A stretch of 64,000 bases of DNA from positions 138,884 to 202,883 of the forward strand of contig NW_022985566.1 of the NCBI RefSeq assembly GCF_010093815.1, given 5' to 3'. This DNA is from Pseudovirgaria hyperparasitica. Taxonomy: Eukaryota; Ascomycota; Dothideomycetes; Acrospermales; Acrospermaceae. Position 1 is the stretch's first letter. Every line of letters starts with the position of its first letter. The position numbers were made by a program, and so were the translations under genes. Below the pieces are notes generated by a model. The model saw nothing but the letters and a program-made list of their open reading frames with translations. It was not told the DNA's origin and did not search any database. This document shows, piece by piece, positions 1-12,453 of the stretch.

Positions 1-840
1 AGCTATATATTATTATAGTTATTACTTTCTATCATATATTACTTACGGCGGTACTAAATCTATAATATACGGTACTTATATAACTAAGAAGCGTTATTAC
101 TTATAGGTATTTAAGTAAGTTCGAAGAACTTTACGTAGATTTACTTATATTAGTATAGATTACTACTAGGCCTCTAGTAACCCCTACCAATAAGGAGCGT
201 AGTACCACCAATCGCAACACCTTAGAGAAGGCTTTCTACGAGCTATATACCTAAGGTAAGGGTTACGCCTAGGAGTACGATTCTAATAAGATCTATAAGG
301 GTTTATCGGAATCTACTATAGCTATTATTACCGCGATTACTAGGTAATATCGTTTTTCTTAAATCGTTATAGATTCTTACTAATATATATTAATCTCTAT
401 AATAGTGCTAAAATCTCTACTACTTCGGACTTCTTTCTATATACCGGCGATATTAAAATTCCTAGAAAAGGTTCTAGTAAAAAGGCTAAGGTTCCTTCCT
501 CGCGCGTACTAAAGAGCCGTAAATTTAGGGAAGATAGCTCTAATCTAGAAGTTTCTATACTAAAGGTATATAGTTCTATACCGATCGTTGAATCTTTTCG
601 CTGATTTATGTAATTCTTAGTATACTTACGCTGGTCTATCCCTCTCTATCCCGGGTCCCGCCGCTCTATAGGTTTCTATAGAGGAGTTTATAGCTATAAG
701 GCGCGCTATATAGAATTTATAGCGTCGGAACGAAAGGCTAGAGACTTATATTATAAAGCTCTATACTATGCTAAATAAGAACCAGCGGAAGGAATTAGAT
801 GGAACCATCGCGGTAATTAGTACTTCTACTCCTACTCCGA
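1..840 (+). other. Coding-like stretch antisense to retroelement copy 1
   Basis: One plus-strand frame here reads with relatively few interruptions across roughly 130-840, while the neighbouring pol remnant is on the minus strand. No family is recognised. It sits where the segment between integrase and the 3' LTR of copy 1 would be. It may be an accessory gene of the element, part of another nested element, or chance. It is decayed and not a working gene. Confidence 0.3.
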
Positions 841-3800
841 CTTAATCGGTTTAGATCTATACTAATCGGTGCTAATATGTCTCTTTTATCTAGCGTTTTT
901 AGTTTTTTTAGTTTTAATTTTAAAGCGATCTTACTTCTTCTAGATAGATTAGTACGAGTTTATATAGATCTATATAGATCTTTATATTTTCTTTTAGCTT
1001 TCTTAATTTTATCTTTCTTTAATAATAACTTCTTTAATCTCTTTAGTAATCTATACTAATCTATACCAATCGGCACTAATTTTCGATGTCCATTTCTCTT
1101 AGTAAATTATTTTTCTAAGTCTCTTTTTTAGTTAAATTTTTAAAGTTCTAAGTTCGAACTTTCTAAGGAAGTTCCTTAATTCCTTAGAATGTTTTAAAGA
1201 TCTATATCTCTTTCACCTTCTTCCTTTTAGGCGGCCATCCTTAGCGCCGAACTATACTAAAAAACGTCGAATCGCCATACTTTAGTATAATTCTCTACGA
1301 TTCCGCGGCTTCCTTTACTAATCACTACTTATATACTAATATCGCTACTTTACTAATGTTTATTATAGGTTCCTAAGTATCTTTATTAGGATTATATCCT
1401 TTCTAACGAATCTTATATAGCTACGTGCCATCTTCGGCGCGTTACTAGCTAAGTATCTACTTAACTTCGTAGATATCCGCACCTCCTTACGTAACTACTT
1501 TATATAATGTCTATTCGGAACGATCCGGTAACGATAAGGCATAGAATGGCTCGAGAAGCGTAATATAGAATACATTATATATCTTTAACGTGGGAGGGAG
1601 TTTTAACTTATACGCCTAGTTATTAATTACACGAGTAACCTTAAATAGACCTATTATTATATAGTTAAGCTTCTTCTTCGGCCTAATACTACGAATATTC
1701 TTACTATTTAGTAAAACTTTATCTCTAATATTAAAGATCATGGGCTTTCTACCCTTATTATAGTACGATTTACTATAATCTATAGTATCTTATAATAACT
1801 TTATAACGCTTCTTTACGTTTAGAATAGTTCTATTATAATCTCCGTCGCCTTAACGTTAGGCTACTCTAATTTATACTAAGTTCCTATAAACTACGCTTT
1901 ATGGTTTCGACCGAAGTTTACTTCGAACGGACTTACGTAGGTTAACGTATGTCGGCTGTTATTATACGCGAATTCCGCGACATAGACTAACCTTACCTAG
2001 TTATCTTACTTATAGTTATAATATACGCGTAAATACGCCTTAATTATCTAATTCTACCGCTCTATCTATCTATCTATTTATAGGTAGAACGCGGTACTAA
2101 GTTTCCGCTTAATTCCTAGCGTATAGTAGAAATCCTTCTAAAACTTAGACGTTATCTACGGACCTCTATCCGAAACTATACTATTTAGTATACTATAGAG
2201 CCGAACTACGTCATGAAGTAGTATATCTATAAGATCCGGTACTTAGATCGTCTTCCTTATAGGGATGTAGTATAATATCTTCGTAAATCTATCTAGAACT
2301 ATAAGTAAACTATTATAAATATACCTAAGATACTTACTTAGGGGTAGATCTATAATAAAATCCATCGATAATTCTTTCCATGCCTTATTTAGTATAGGCA
2401 ATGGCCTTAATTCGCTATATGGTAAGTATCTATATACTTTCGTATGCTAGTAAACGTTATACGTTTTTACGTAGTCCTTTATATACTTATAAAGACCTAG
2501 CTAGTCGTACGTCCTTCGGATTAAATCGACCGTCCTTATAACGCCGAAGTGTCCTACTAATGCGTAATCGTACTGTTCCCTTAAAACATTAATTTATAAG
2601 CTACCTTCCGGCACGTAGAGTCGGCCTTAGAAGTAGATCGCGTCCGATCGTCGTTCCCACCTTAATAACTATGGCGGTTCTATAGCGATTCCCTTTATGC
2701 TTATGACTTTCTTTACTAATATATTAGAATTCTAGGTAGATTTAATTAAGTCTTCGAGGATTTACTCTATTTCTTAGACGTTAGTTTAGATTACTTAATA
2801 CCCGCTCTAATTCCCACGGAGAGTCGCCGAAAGTGTCCTAGCTTCCGGCACTCTATTAGATAACTAGTCTTTTAGTATCTATAGTATAGTATAGTCTAAA
2901 TTACACCGACTATCTACGTTATTCTACGACGATTTCTCGTAATCTTCACGCCGTAATAGAGGATCTACTTTATTCTCTCTTCTAGCTTTATATAAGATTT
3001 TAAAGTTAAATATTAATATCTACTTAGCCTAACGTACTTATCGGCGATTAAGGACCTTAGTCGATATAAAGTAATATAGATTTACGTAATCCGATAATAA
3101 TTTAATCTAATATATAGAGCCTTCTAAATAATGTCGCTATTACTTAAAACTCTTAATAATTATAAGTAGTTCCTAGTCATACGTGTTATAACGCGTCTCT
3201 ATATCCACTATTTTACGGGAAAAGAAGGCGACCGGGTGCTATTATACCTTGTCTTTTACATCTTTATACGGTTAACTAATAATTCTAGTAATTACGAATC
3301 TAGATACGTCTATTTTAACCCGAATATACTTCTCGGGATCGAAATATCTAAGGATTGGTATAGTTATAAAGTAATTCTTTAACGATTAGAACGTATCTCG
3401 CGCTTCCGGCGTTAACTATATCTTAACTAACTCCGCTTTACGCTGTGCTCGCCCACCTATAGAGATTTTACCGCCATTTTTAGTGAGTTTATTAAGCGGC
3501 GCTGTAATTCGTAAGAAACCTATAATAAATTTACGATAATAGTTTACGAAACCTATGAACGTCCTAATTTAACGTATAGTAGTAGGTTCTAGCCATTCTA
3601 TAATGGTCTTAACATGCTCTGGCTCCATTTTAAGGCCGCCGTATATTATAATAAAGCCGAGAAACCTAACTTCTTATTAGTAAAACTTATATTTAGATAA
3701 CTTTATATAGAGTTTATACTATCTTAAACGATTTAGCACCGATTTCACGTATTCTTCGTGATCCTATATACTATCGGAGTAAATTAGTATGTTATTAAGG

Positions 3801-4434
3801 TAAACTACGTAGATTACATTAAGTAATCCTATAAGTATAGTATTAATATATCCTTAGAACGCTCCTAGCGTATTTATTAGCCTAAACGGTATAATAGTAT
3901 ACTTAAAATAACTATATCTAGTCCGAAATACGGTTTTCTATTTATCTCCGCGACGGATTCGAAGCCGGTAATATATATCTCGCAAATCTAGCTTTATAAA
4001 GTACTTTGCCTTCGTTAATTAGTCTAAAGATTCACTAACTAATGGTAATGGGTGACGATTCTTCTTAGTTACTATATTTAGTGCTCGATAGTCGATATAT
4101 AGACGTAAACTTCCGTCTTTCTTCTTTATAAAGAGAATAGGTATACTAGCTAATGACGTACTATAACGTATCTAGCCTCTTCCGAGATATTCTTTAATAT
4201 ATTTATAAAGAACTTCGAGTTCTAGTCTTGAAAGTAGATAAAGTAGACTATAAGGGACGTCTACTCCCTCTTCGAGCTCGATCTTTAGCTTATACAGTCT
4301 ATGGTCGGGGAGAAGTAACGCGTCTTCTACCGAAAATACATCCGTGTACTACGAATATACGTCGGGTAGCGTGTCTTTACCCCGATTGTTACTATCCTCT
4401 TCGTCTTCGTCGACGATTAATAGAGATATTATAA
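1..4434 (-). mobile_element. Ty3/Gypsy LTR retroelement fossil, copy 1 (partial)
   Basis: Decayed Ty3/Gypsy pol on the minus strand. The reverse transcriptase core lies at roughly 3,480-4,160, recognised from the spaced Ty3-type RT motifs. RNase H-like sequence follows to about 2,900, and integrase-like sequence lies around 1,500-2,500. The copy is broken many times over (dozens of interruptions) and no domain is open throughout. TpA is very frequent and CpA/TpG are scarce, as expected after RIP. Its upstream part is cut off where the LTR at 4,435 begins, and its own 3' LTR is not seen and may lie left of the window. Family assignment is from RT and integrase order; clade is not resolved. No age can be given beyond old enough to be heavily mutated. 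Confidence 0.75.
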
Positions 4435-4667
4435 TAAGTAAAGACGTAGAATAGTAGTCTAATAGTTCATAGAGAGACATAGAAATGTATTTATAGAGTA
4501 GTCTTACTCTTATACGAGGTTGATTCCTAACGAGTAGGAATCGGTTTATACGGTCCACTTATATAGTAACCTCGCTTAACCTAGCTAACTTATTCTAGCT
4601 CTAGCCGCTACGTGGCTACATGGATTAGAATAGTCTATATAGGTCCGTTAGGGTTCCCGTCCTAATA
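4435..4667 (-). repeat. LTR (3' LTR of copy 2)
   Basis: A 233-bp repeat matching 12,221-12,453 at about 95 percent without gaps. The roughly eleven differences seen are all C/T or G/A transitions, fitting RIP or ageing by transition. The polypurine-tract-like run just inside it (4,671-4,685) marks it as the 3' LTR of a minus-strand element. Confidence 0.8.
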
Positions 4668-4670
4668 ATA

Positions 4671-4685
4671 TTCTTCTTCTTTTTA
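4671..4685 (-). promoter_or_regulatory. Polypurine tract of copy 2
   Basis: An unbroken pyrimidine run on the plus strand, hence all purine on the minus strand, three bases inside the 3' LTR. This is the expected place for the plus-strand DNA priming site of an LTR element. Confidence 0.55.
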
Positions 4686-5149
4686 TACTTCGCCCCGAAG
4701 CACTTAAGTATATATAATCCTAAGTCTCTATAATCTACTATATATCTATATATCCGTAACTAAGTTTCTATAACGTTATAACTATTCTTAATATAGGTAA
4801 ACTCGAGATTCTAGTTTACTTTTACTAGTTTATACACGCGCTTATCCCTTACTTTATAGCTACTACCTAGGACACGTAATTACTACTTTAGTTAAGTATA
4901 TATTTAGCTTCGCTCGCCTTTGATTTTATTCTCTAGTATATCCACCTCGCTCTTAAGGTAAGTCGTTAATTCATATACTATCTTCTCTAGTTTAGGTTTA
5001 GAAGGGTCTATTATGGTCTATTCTTATTAGAACCGGTCCTATATAACCTATTCGCGTTATTACGGTTACTAATTTAGCTTCGTTAATTACCGTTAAGGGT
5101 AGACGAATATTCCTTCCTTAGATCTCTAGCTAATATATATATATAGATG

Positions 5150-6540
5150 TCTAATACTAGTCCTATCTCTAAGCCTGCCTCCTCCTCTCGTAAGACTCGC
5201 TCTAAAGGTATTACCTCCTCCCCGGCCACGCTAGCTAAGAAGCCTACCTATTAAGATAGTATAAAGGCGCGCTCTAAGTCGGAGAAGAGGGTAGCTAGGG
5301 CTACTACTACTACTTCTACCTCTACTACTAATATAGCTACTAGTCGCTCTAATCTAGGTAATCCTAGTACTGAATTTATGGATAAAGCGGTCGTAAGTTC
5401 TCCCCTTACTCTAACGCGTACGCCGCCTACTCTACCTCCTCTAGAGGATAAAGAAGATCTTATTATAGATGATAATCGCGAGCCCTCGCGCTTACCTACG
5501 CCGCCGCCTCACCGCTCTCCCTTCCAGTCTAACATAGACCAATTTAGTTACTCTAGGTCCTTTTAGGACCTTAATATTCGCTCTAAACCCTAGCCTACTA
5601 ATAATAAGACCTAGGTCGCTAAGGATACTAAACGTAGTCGCGGTTTACGCCATAGGAAAACAGCGAACTACAGTTTAATATACTATAAGTATATTAAGGG
5701 CTATACGGCCGGCTCTAAATATCTCTTTCGCTCTAACTCTAGTATTAGCTACTACTCTACTAACCGCGACGGGCCTATACACCCTATCTTTACTCTACCT
5801 ACCCGCTACCGCCACTATACCATAACTAGTAAGACTTATCTATAGGTAAGTATAATAGGCTATCTTAGTCTAGTATAATCTAAAGTTATCCACGCTAATA
5901 CATTCTTAGATTCCTATATATATATAAGATATATATAACGACCTTCGCGTCCGCGAGACCCTCGGGGGTCCTTATAGCTATCTATCTACTATATAGAGGG
6001 AGTTTAGAGAGCGCTATAAGCTCTTCCTAGAGGTTATTAAAGTATAAGTTATAAACACGTTAATTATTTTTAACACCTATTAATATTTCTAGCCGCCGCG
6101 AGATCCCTAGCGCCTAGGCTACCTATTCTAGAGAGTCTATCCTAGCTATAGAGACCGTAGAGAGGATTCGCTCTATCCCCTCTTATCCGTCTCACGCTAC
6201 TAACAGATCTTATAAGAGGTCTACTATTTCTCCCTCTAAGTCGCCTCATAAGAGGGTATATATTCCCTTCTAGATTATTCTAGATCATATTAGCTAACTT
6301 TAGACCTAGTCGCTGCGCTCCGGCGCTTAAGGCTCTTCCCTCTAGGCTCTAACGGATTAGATTATTACTCTAGAGGCTAAGGTCATTACCCTCCACCACT
6401 ATATCGTGCAGTTAGAGAGAACTATACTAGAGGTTATAACGGATAATAAGATAGAGGAGTAGCTCTATGGTTCTAGCTCTATATATTAGCTCTATATATT
6501 CTAGATCTACTATAGATAGTGCGCGCCGGCTCTATTTACC
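5150..6540 (+). other. Coding-like stretch antisense within copy 2
   Basis: Between the chromodomain remnant and the 3' LTR of copy 2 the plus strand reads better than the minus strand. It begins with an ATG at about 5,152 followed by a Ser/Thr/Lys/Pro-rich segment, with a 62-codon open piece at 5,378-5,566. No family is recognised; the composition resembles a disordered or gag-like protein. It may be an antisense accessory gene of the element or a separate inserted fragment. Decayed. Confidence 0.35.
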
Positions 6541-6736
6541 TAGCTTTTATCCATTTTAGTCCTTTTTTAGACCATTTAGATACCCGTCGACTAGTTTCTA
6601 GTAATTTAATTCTTAACTTAACAATATTATATATACGCTCGCTTAGCTTATAACTATCGGTTTCTACATTCTAATTTTCCTTAAGTTACCTAAGTATAGG
6701 CACCATATATTAATTAGTTTATCTCTATAAATTCTA

Positions 6737-6786
6737 TTAGAGTACCCGAACTAGTAGCCTAGTAGTTATTAGTTCGGGTACTCTAA
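6737..6786. repeat. Perfect 17-bp inverted repeat with 16-bp loop
   Basis: The arms at 6,737-6,753 and 6,770-6,786 are exact reverse complements, with core AGTACCCGAACTA. They would form a strong hairpin. The repeat lies in copy 2 between the antisense coding-like stretch and the chromodomain. Perfect pairing is notable in sequence otherwise scrambled by mutation. It could be the terminator or hairpin of an inserted fragment, or ends of a small element. Confidence 0.7.
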
Positions 6787-7124
6787 CCTTTTATATTTTA
6801 TATTAAGAGTTTAATTCTATAGTAGGGTACCTTTTTTAGGTTCTTAGTCCTATATTTTTCTCGTGTATAATAGTCCATATTAGTCTATTCTAGACTCTTC
6901 TATTATAGTATATCGCGTCGCGTTCCTAAAATAGTTACTTACGCTTTCTTCGCGTCTAGTAACCGTATAATACTTAAATTATAGGGCTACCTTATAGAGT
7001 TTTCCTAGTACGCGTCTAGATTTCCTAATTAAGTACTTCGTTCTCTACGGCATCCTTCTTCTTTTTATAACGACCGCGACGTCGCTATATTTACATTAAT
7101 AATACGCTATTCTATATCTTTTAC

Positions 7125-7265
7125 TTATACACAGCCATTATAGAACTTAAGATATATACCGCTAGTTCCTAGGTATCCTCGTCCTTAGTGTAGTCCTTCT
7201 AATAGATTCTATATTTCTAAACACCGTCTTTATCAATTCTATATTCGATAATATAGTCCACTTCA
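7125..7265 (-). mobile_element. Chromodomain remnant of copy 2
   Basis: The minus strand here reads as a degraded chromodomain, with the aromatic and acidic spacing typical of the C-terminal chromodomain of chromovirus integrases. It lies directly downstream of integrase in element order. In the family this domain guides integration to heterochromatin. Fossil only. Confidence 0.55.
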
Positions 7266-10200
7266 AACACGTCTAGTCTATCTTAGGGTATAATAGAGTG
7301 TAACTATACGTTCGTGCGGTTATACACGTTAGATCAAAATCTTTCGAGTAGTAAGACGTGAAACACATTATAGATTCTTATATCGCTTCCTAAGTCGAGC
7401 TCGTAGACTCTTATACCGATATAACGTTTAATTCGGAAGGGACTAGCCATTTTATAATCGAGCTTCTTATTTACTCGCGATATTCATATATTACGGACGT
7501 TAAGAAGGACCTCGTCGCCCTCCTCATACGTCTAATCCTTAGCTAACCTATTATAGTACTTCATATACAAGTCGTTTACTTATTAGATTATAGCGCAATA
7601 GTTACGTACGGTTTTAAAGATTTTAATCACTAATTCCTAAGCGTAGACGTTCACGTCTATTATTCGATTAAATTAGACCGTATAAGGCTTAAAACCTATC
7701 CTTAGACTACGTCCGAGGTTCGCCTAGAAAGGTATAATACTAGTCATACTATAACGACTATTATTATATACGAACTCTACTATACTTAGTAGGGAGGCCT
7801 AGTCATCCTACTCAAAATTATAGAATACGCGTAGGTAGGCTTCGAGCATCTAGTTCTATCGCTCTATCTAGCTACCCATCTAAGAATAAAATACTATAGA
7901 CATATTCCTATTTATACTTACTATTTCGTAGAATAACGTCTAGAATTTAGACGTAAAGGTACTTCCTCAGTCCATAACGATCCTTTTTAGTATACCATAG
8001 ACCTTAATAATCTCGTTCTAGAACACCTACGCTAGTTCTTTAGATGTAATCATCTTCCATACCGGGATATACCTAGATATCTTTATAAGTCTATCCACAA
8101 TAATAAGAATAGAATTATAACTTATTCTAAGTATCTCGCTTAGAGATAAGTTAACTATAAAATCCATAGTAACGTCTTCCTATATAAAGAGAGGGACTAA
8201 AAGAGGCTATAAATTCCTATATAGCTTATGCCTAGGGGCCTTCATTCTTTAACAAATCGGATAAGTAGCTATCTATTCTTCGACGTACTTAGGTATATCT
8301 TCCTAAAAATAGTACTAACGAATTAAGCTTAGGGTACATATATACCTAAAGTATCCTACTAGGTTAGCGTTATAGTATTAGCTAACTATATTAAATCACG
8401 CGTTACCCATCAGCATATAGTACTTTCTATTATAGTAAAGTAAGCCGTCCATGAAGGTCTACTTATAGTCTACTTTAGTCCATAATAATCTATCTTACTA
8501 TATTTTACATAACTTTAAAACTATCGGGTCTATCTTCTATAGATCCACGATTAACTAGACAAGGTTAATTAGATATTCACGCCGGGTATTATCGCCCTTC
8601 CCAATAGCGCTAATAAACGGCCTACTAGGGACTTCGGTACCGCGTCTTTAGTTACCGGCTTCGGTCTTAGAGATTCGATTACCGGCATCAACGTTAGTAT
8701 CTCACTAATCACCTAATAACTTAAAATCTAACCTCATCCTCAAGAGTTAGGCCTATAGCTACTCTAGAACCCTATAGCTACTATAATCCTAGGCGCCTTC
8801 TTTATAGTTAGGTCTTCTTAATATTCTATTAGCTAGGTTTATACTTCTAGATCAATAGTAGATTATAAAGTAAAAGTTCGTAAGCTACTTAGCCCATTAA
8901 ACCTATTAACGGTTTAAAACCATCATGCTTATAAACCCCTTTAAGTTATAGTAATTAGTTAGTAACTCAACGTTATACATGGCACCTTTAAGATAATATC
9001 ACCACTATTTAAACGACTCTACTATTACTAGTAGCTCTTAGTTATAGATAGTATATCTAGTCTTAATATCGACTATTTTACGCGAGAAGAATGTAACTAG
9101 ATACCATTAGACCTTTTTAGACTTAGTTAGTCTAGACTAGAAGAGAATACCTAAGATTATAAATCCTAACGCGTTAGTTTTAACGTAGATAGATTTAGTT
9201 AGGTCGAAGTATACTAGTAATAGGGTAGTAGTAAATACCTCTTTGATTTTCTTAAAGAAGGCCCTTTCGCCTTCCGATAATTCTATAGACTATAATTTAA
9301 TATTATACTATTTCTATCTACCGCGGACCGTAATAGACAAATCTATAGTAGTAGTACACGCGTTAAGCGGTACTACTAGCCGGGAGAAGTACTTAACAAA
9401 TTTTCAGTAGTAATTAGCGAATCCAATAAAGACACGTATATCTCGAACCAATTTTAGTTTAGGCTAGTCCACAATAGTAGCAACCCTATCCCTTTCTATA
9501 GTTATACCTTAATTAGTAATAACAAAGCCAAGGAAGTTAACGTAGTCCTAGTGGAACTCATATTTAGATAGCTTAATATATAGCTTATATTTTTCTAGCC
9601 TATCTAGGACTACGCGTACGTGCTAGATATATTCTTCTTCATTATTAGAGAAGATAAGAATATCATTAAGGTATACGATACACGTCATATCAAGTAGGCC
9701 TACTAGCGCGTTATTAATATACGCTTAGAAGGTCCCTAGCGCGTTAGTTAGTCTAAAAGAGACCACTATATACTCAAAGTATCCATAACGGGTCCTAAAC
9801 GCCGTTTTCCACTCATCGCCCTTCTTAATATATAGGCGGTAGTAGACGTCACATAGATCGAGCTTAGTAAAGATCTTCGCGCGCCCTAGTCTATTAATAG
9901 ACTCAGAGATAAGAGGTAGTAGATAACAATTCTTTCATATAATATTATTTAGGCTACAGTAGTCAATACATAGACAGAGACTCCTATCCTTCTTCTTTAT
10001 AAAGAGGATTAGAGCTCCGGCTAGGGATATACTAGACCTAATCTATCCTCGCGTAAGGTTCTTTTCGATATATTCTCAGAGGACCTATAGCTTAGGTTCT
10101 AATAGAGGGTAGATAGGTCCGTATAGGGGTTATTAACTATCCTCAAGGTTAATAGTAAGATCAGTAGATTAGTATTAAGGTAATTCGGACGAGTCAATCG

Positions 10201-12220
10201 CTAACGCGATATATTAGTATATTTTATACTAATATAGTAGGTTTTCGTCCACTTTAATACTAAGTTCTCTATTTTAAGTAAGTAAGAGAACGTAGATAGT
10301 AGAGATTACCTTTTCATAGTCCTTCTAGAATTATTCGTCGTCAACTAGCTATACTAGGTTCTATTATAGTAGGTGCATACGCTAGCCAGCTATTTTCTAG
10401 ATGAAGTCTAGTTTCGGGTTATATTTTTCAAGCTACGGTATACTAAGAATCATATCAAAGGGGCTATCTACCACGATAAAGGTTAAGTAGTAGAGTTTCT
10501 ACTTCCCCCCACTATCCTAGATACCATATTTAATAGTATAGATACCCTACGATTTAATAGGACCATCAATACTATAGAAGGTAGTATCTATTAGTACTTA
10601 AATATCAACATTAAGTTCTCGTGCTCATTAAGTCGATATAACGTTAGTAGCTAAACTACTATCAAGTATTACAGTCTAATGTTATCCACAGGGGACCTTA
10701 ATAGGCCTAGCCTATAGTTTAATATACTAGTTAGCTAGTTATCCCTCTATTTTAGTTACGCCTATAAGTCGCGAGGGTTTCTTATAGGTAGTTAGTTTTT
10801 TATATTATATACCGGGTAGTTAGGCGCGATATATCCTAGCTACTAGCACTTATAGTATATAACTAACTTAGTATCTATATTAGTATTCAGTAGTTTCCTA
10901 GAGCGGTACTCGGGTACTATATAGCCTATCCTACCATAAGTATAGTAGGTAACTTTAGGTTATTTATACGAGTCGTTTCTCGCGTCTCGATATATTAACC
11001 GGTAGGAAGATCTACGGTACGGGCCTCGTCCTCTTAAGTTCATAGAGTAGTAGTACCCACAAGATATTCCGCGCGATCTATTACTAAACCAGTCCTCTTT
11101 AGACGATTTCGTATTAGATTAGATTAGTAGGGATAGTCGTGCACCTATACGGCGTTAGTTATTTATTATACGCTAGTATCGTTCTATAAGATTCACGAGT
11201 ACCTAAAGGTCAGTAGAGATAGACGTTATAAGATTAATACGTTCTTTTACACTCGGATTAAGGGACCTTTTAAAGTTATCATATTATCAAACCATACAAT
11301 CTTCCTTAGCTTCTCTCTAGAGAGGTCGGAGGTATTCAAGGAGTTATAACGGGGATTATCTTTCTCGCTATTAAGTCTTAAAGATATAGCTCTAAGCCTA
11401 TTCGCGTCGCTCGGCTCTATCACTAAAGCATTAAAGAAGGAATTCGGTGAACATATCCTAGTTATACACATCCTTAGGGTATTTAATCCAATATACTATC
11501 TAACGTTTAGATAGCGTTAGATCTAGGTAGTTCTATACGAACCTAATCTTATTACTATCGTTCGTAAATAGATAGAAGAATTAGCTATACTAGTAAGCCT
11601 ATTTATAAAAGCTCTTCCTAGTTTTACCATCGAAGTAAGGTAGTTTCTTAGGCTAAGGTAACTAGGATAGTAATAGACTTAGTTAGACTATTTCGGCTTA
11701 AGTTAGTCTATATTAGTATAGGTTAGTTACTACTAGTACTAAAGCGCGTAGTACGGCTTCGAGTCTAGCGGTTTATCCTTATACTTCGTCGAGTTCACGA
11801 AGTTACTATTTAAGCTAAGCCTAACGCTATCTCTCCGCGTGTAGCCTAGTATATATATTATCGTGAGGCGTAGTTAACGTTAGTCGGTTCTAATAAATTA
11901 GTTTATTAACGTTAATAGGGTCTGGTCTTATAGTAAGGATAGGTCTAGTATAGTATAAACTAGACCGCGATAGAGTATAATAGACTCCTTCCTTATTATC
12001 TAGGTAGTCTTCCACGGTTACATGGAATACCGTACTAGTTATTAGTATAATAGCTTATAGGGTATACTTATTAGTAGAGGTGGTCGTAGGGAGACTATTC
12101 TCCTCGTTTAGATTTAGGGAGAGTCTCTCGTAGGAGGTCGTGCCACGGGTATTATAGCGTGTAGTAGGAGCTATCTCTATAAGCTACCGTCATACTATAT
12201 AGGGAGGAATTAAAATATAA

Positions 12221-12453
12221 TGAGTAAAGACGTAGGATAGTAGTCTAATAGTTCATAGAGAGATATAGGAATATATTTATAGAGTAGTCTTACTCTTATA
12301 CGAGGTTGATTCCTAACGAGTAGGAATCGGTTTATATGGTCTACTTATATAGTAACCTCGCTTAACCCAGCTAACTTATCCTAGCTCTGGCCGCTACGTG
12401 GCTATATGGATTAGAATAGTCTATATAGGTCCGTTAGGGTTCCCGTCCTAATA
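12221..12453 (-). repeat. LTR (5' LTR of copy 2)
   Basis: A 233-bp partner of 4,435-4,667. It retains the TG at its plus-strand start, where the other copy shows the transition expected from RIP. No clear tRNA-primer binding site can be read next to it, which may be due to decay. Confidence 0.8.

Larger units (their letters stand above)
4435..12453 (-). mobile_element. Ty3/Gypsy chromodomain retroelement fossil with both LTRs, copy 2
   Basis: An 8.0-kb minus-strand LTR element, broken throughout (dozens of interruptions). It is bracketed by two 233-bp direct repeats (4,435-4,667 and 12,221-12,453). In minus-strand order it shows gag-like sequence (about 12,100-10,900), a CCHC zinc-knuckle remnant (about 10,870-10,820), a protease region, RT (about 10,150-9,400), RNase H, integrase (about 8,450-7,450) and a chromodomain remnant (about 7,265-7,125). 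A pyrimidine run at 4,671-4,685 reads as a polypurine tract on the minus strand beside the 3' LTR. The chromodomain places it among chromoviruses. No matching target-site duplication is visible (flanks TATAA and GGTAT), and the two flanks are different retroelements in opposite orientations. Insertion was therefore followed by rearrangement, or the boundaries are more complex than a single nested insertion. Confidence 0.75.
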
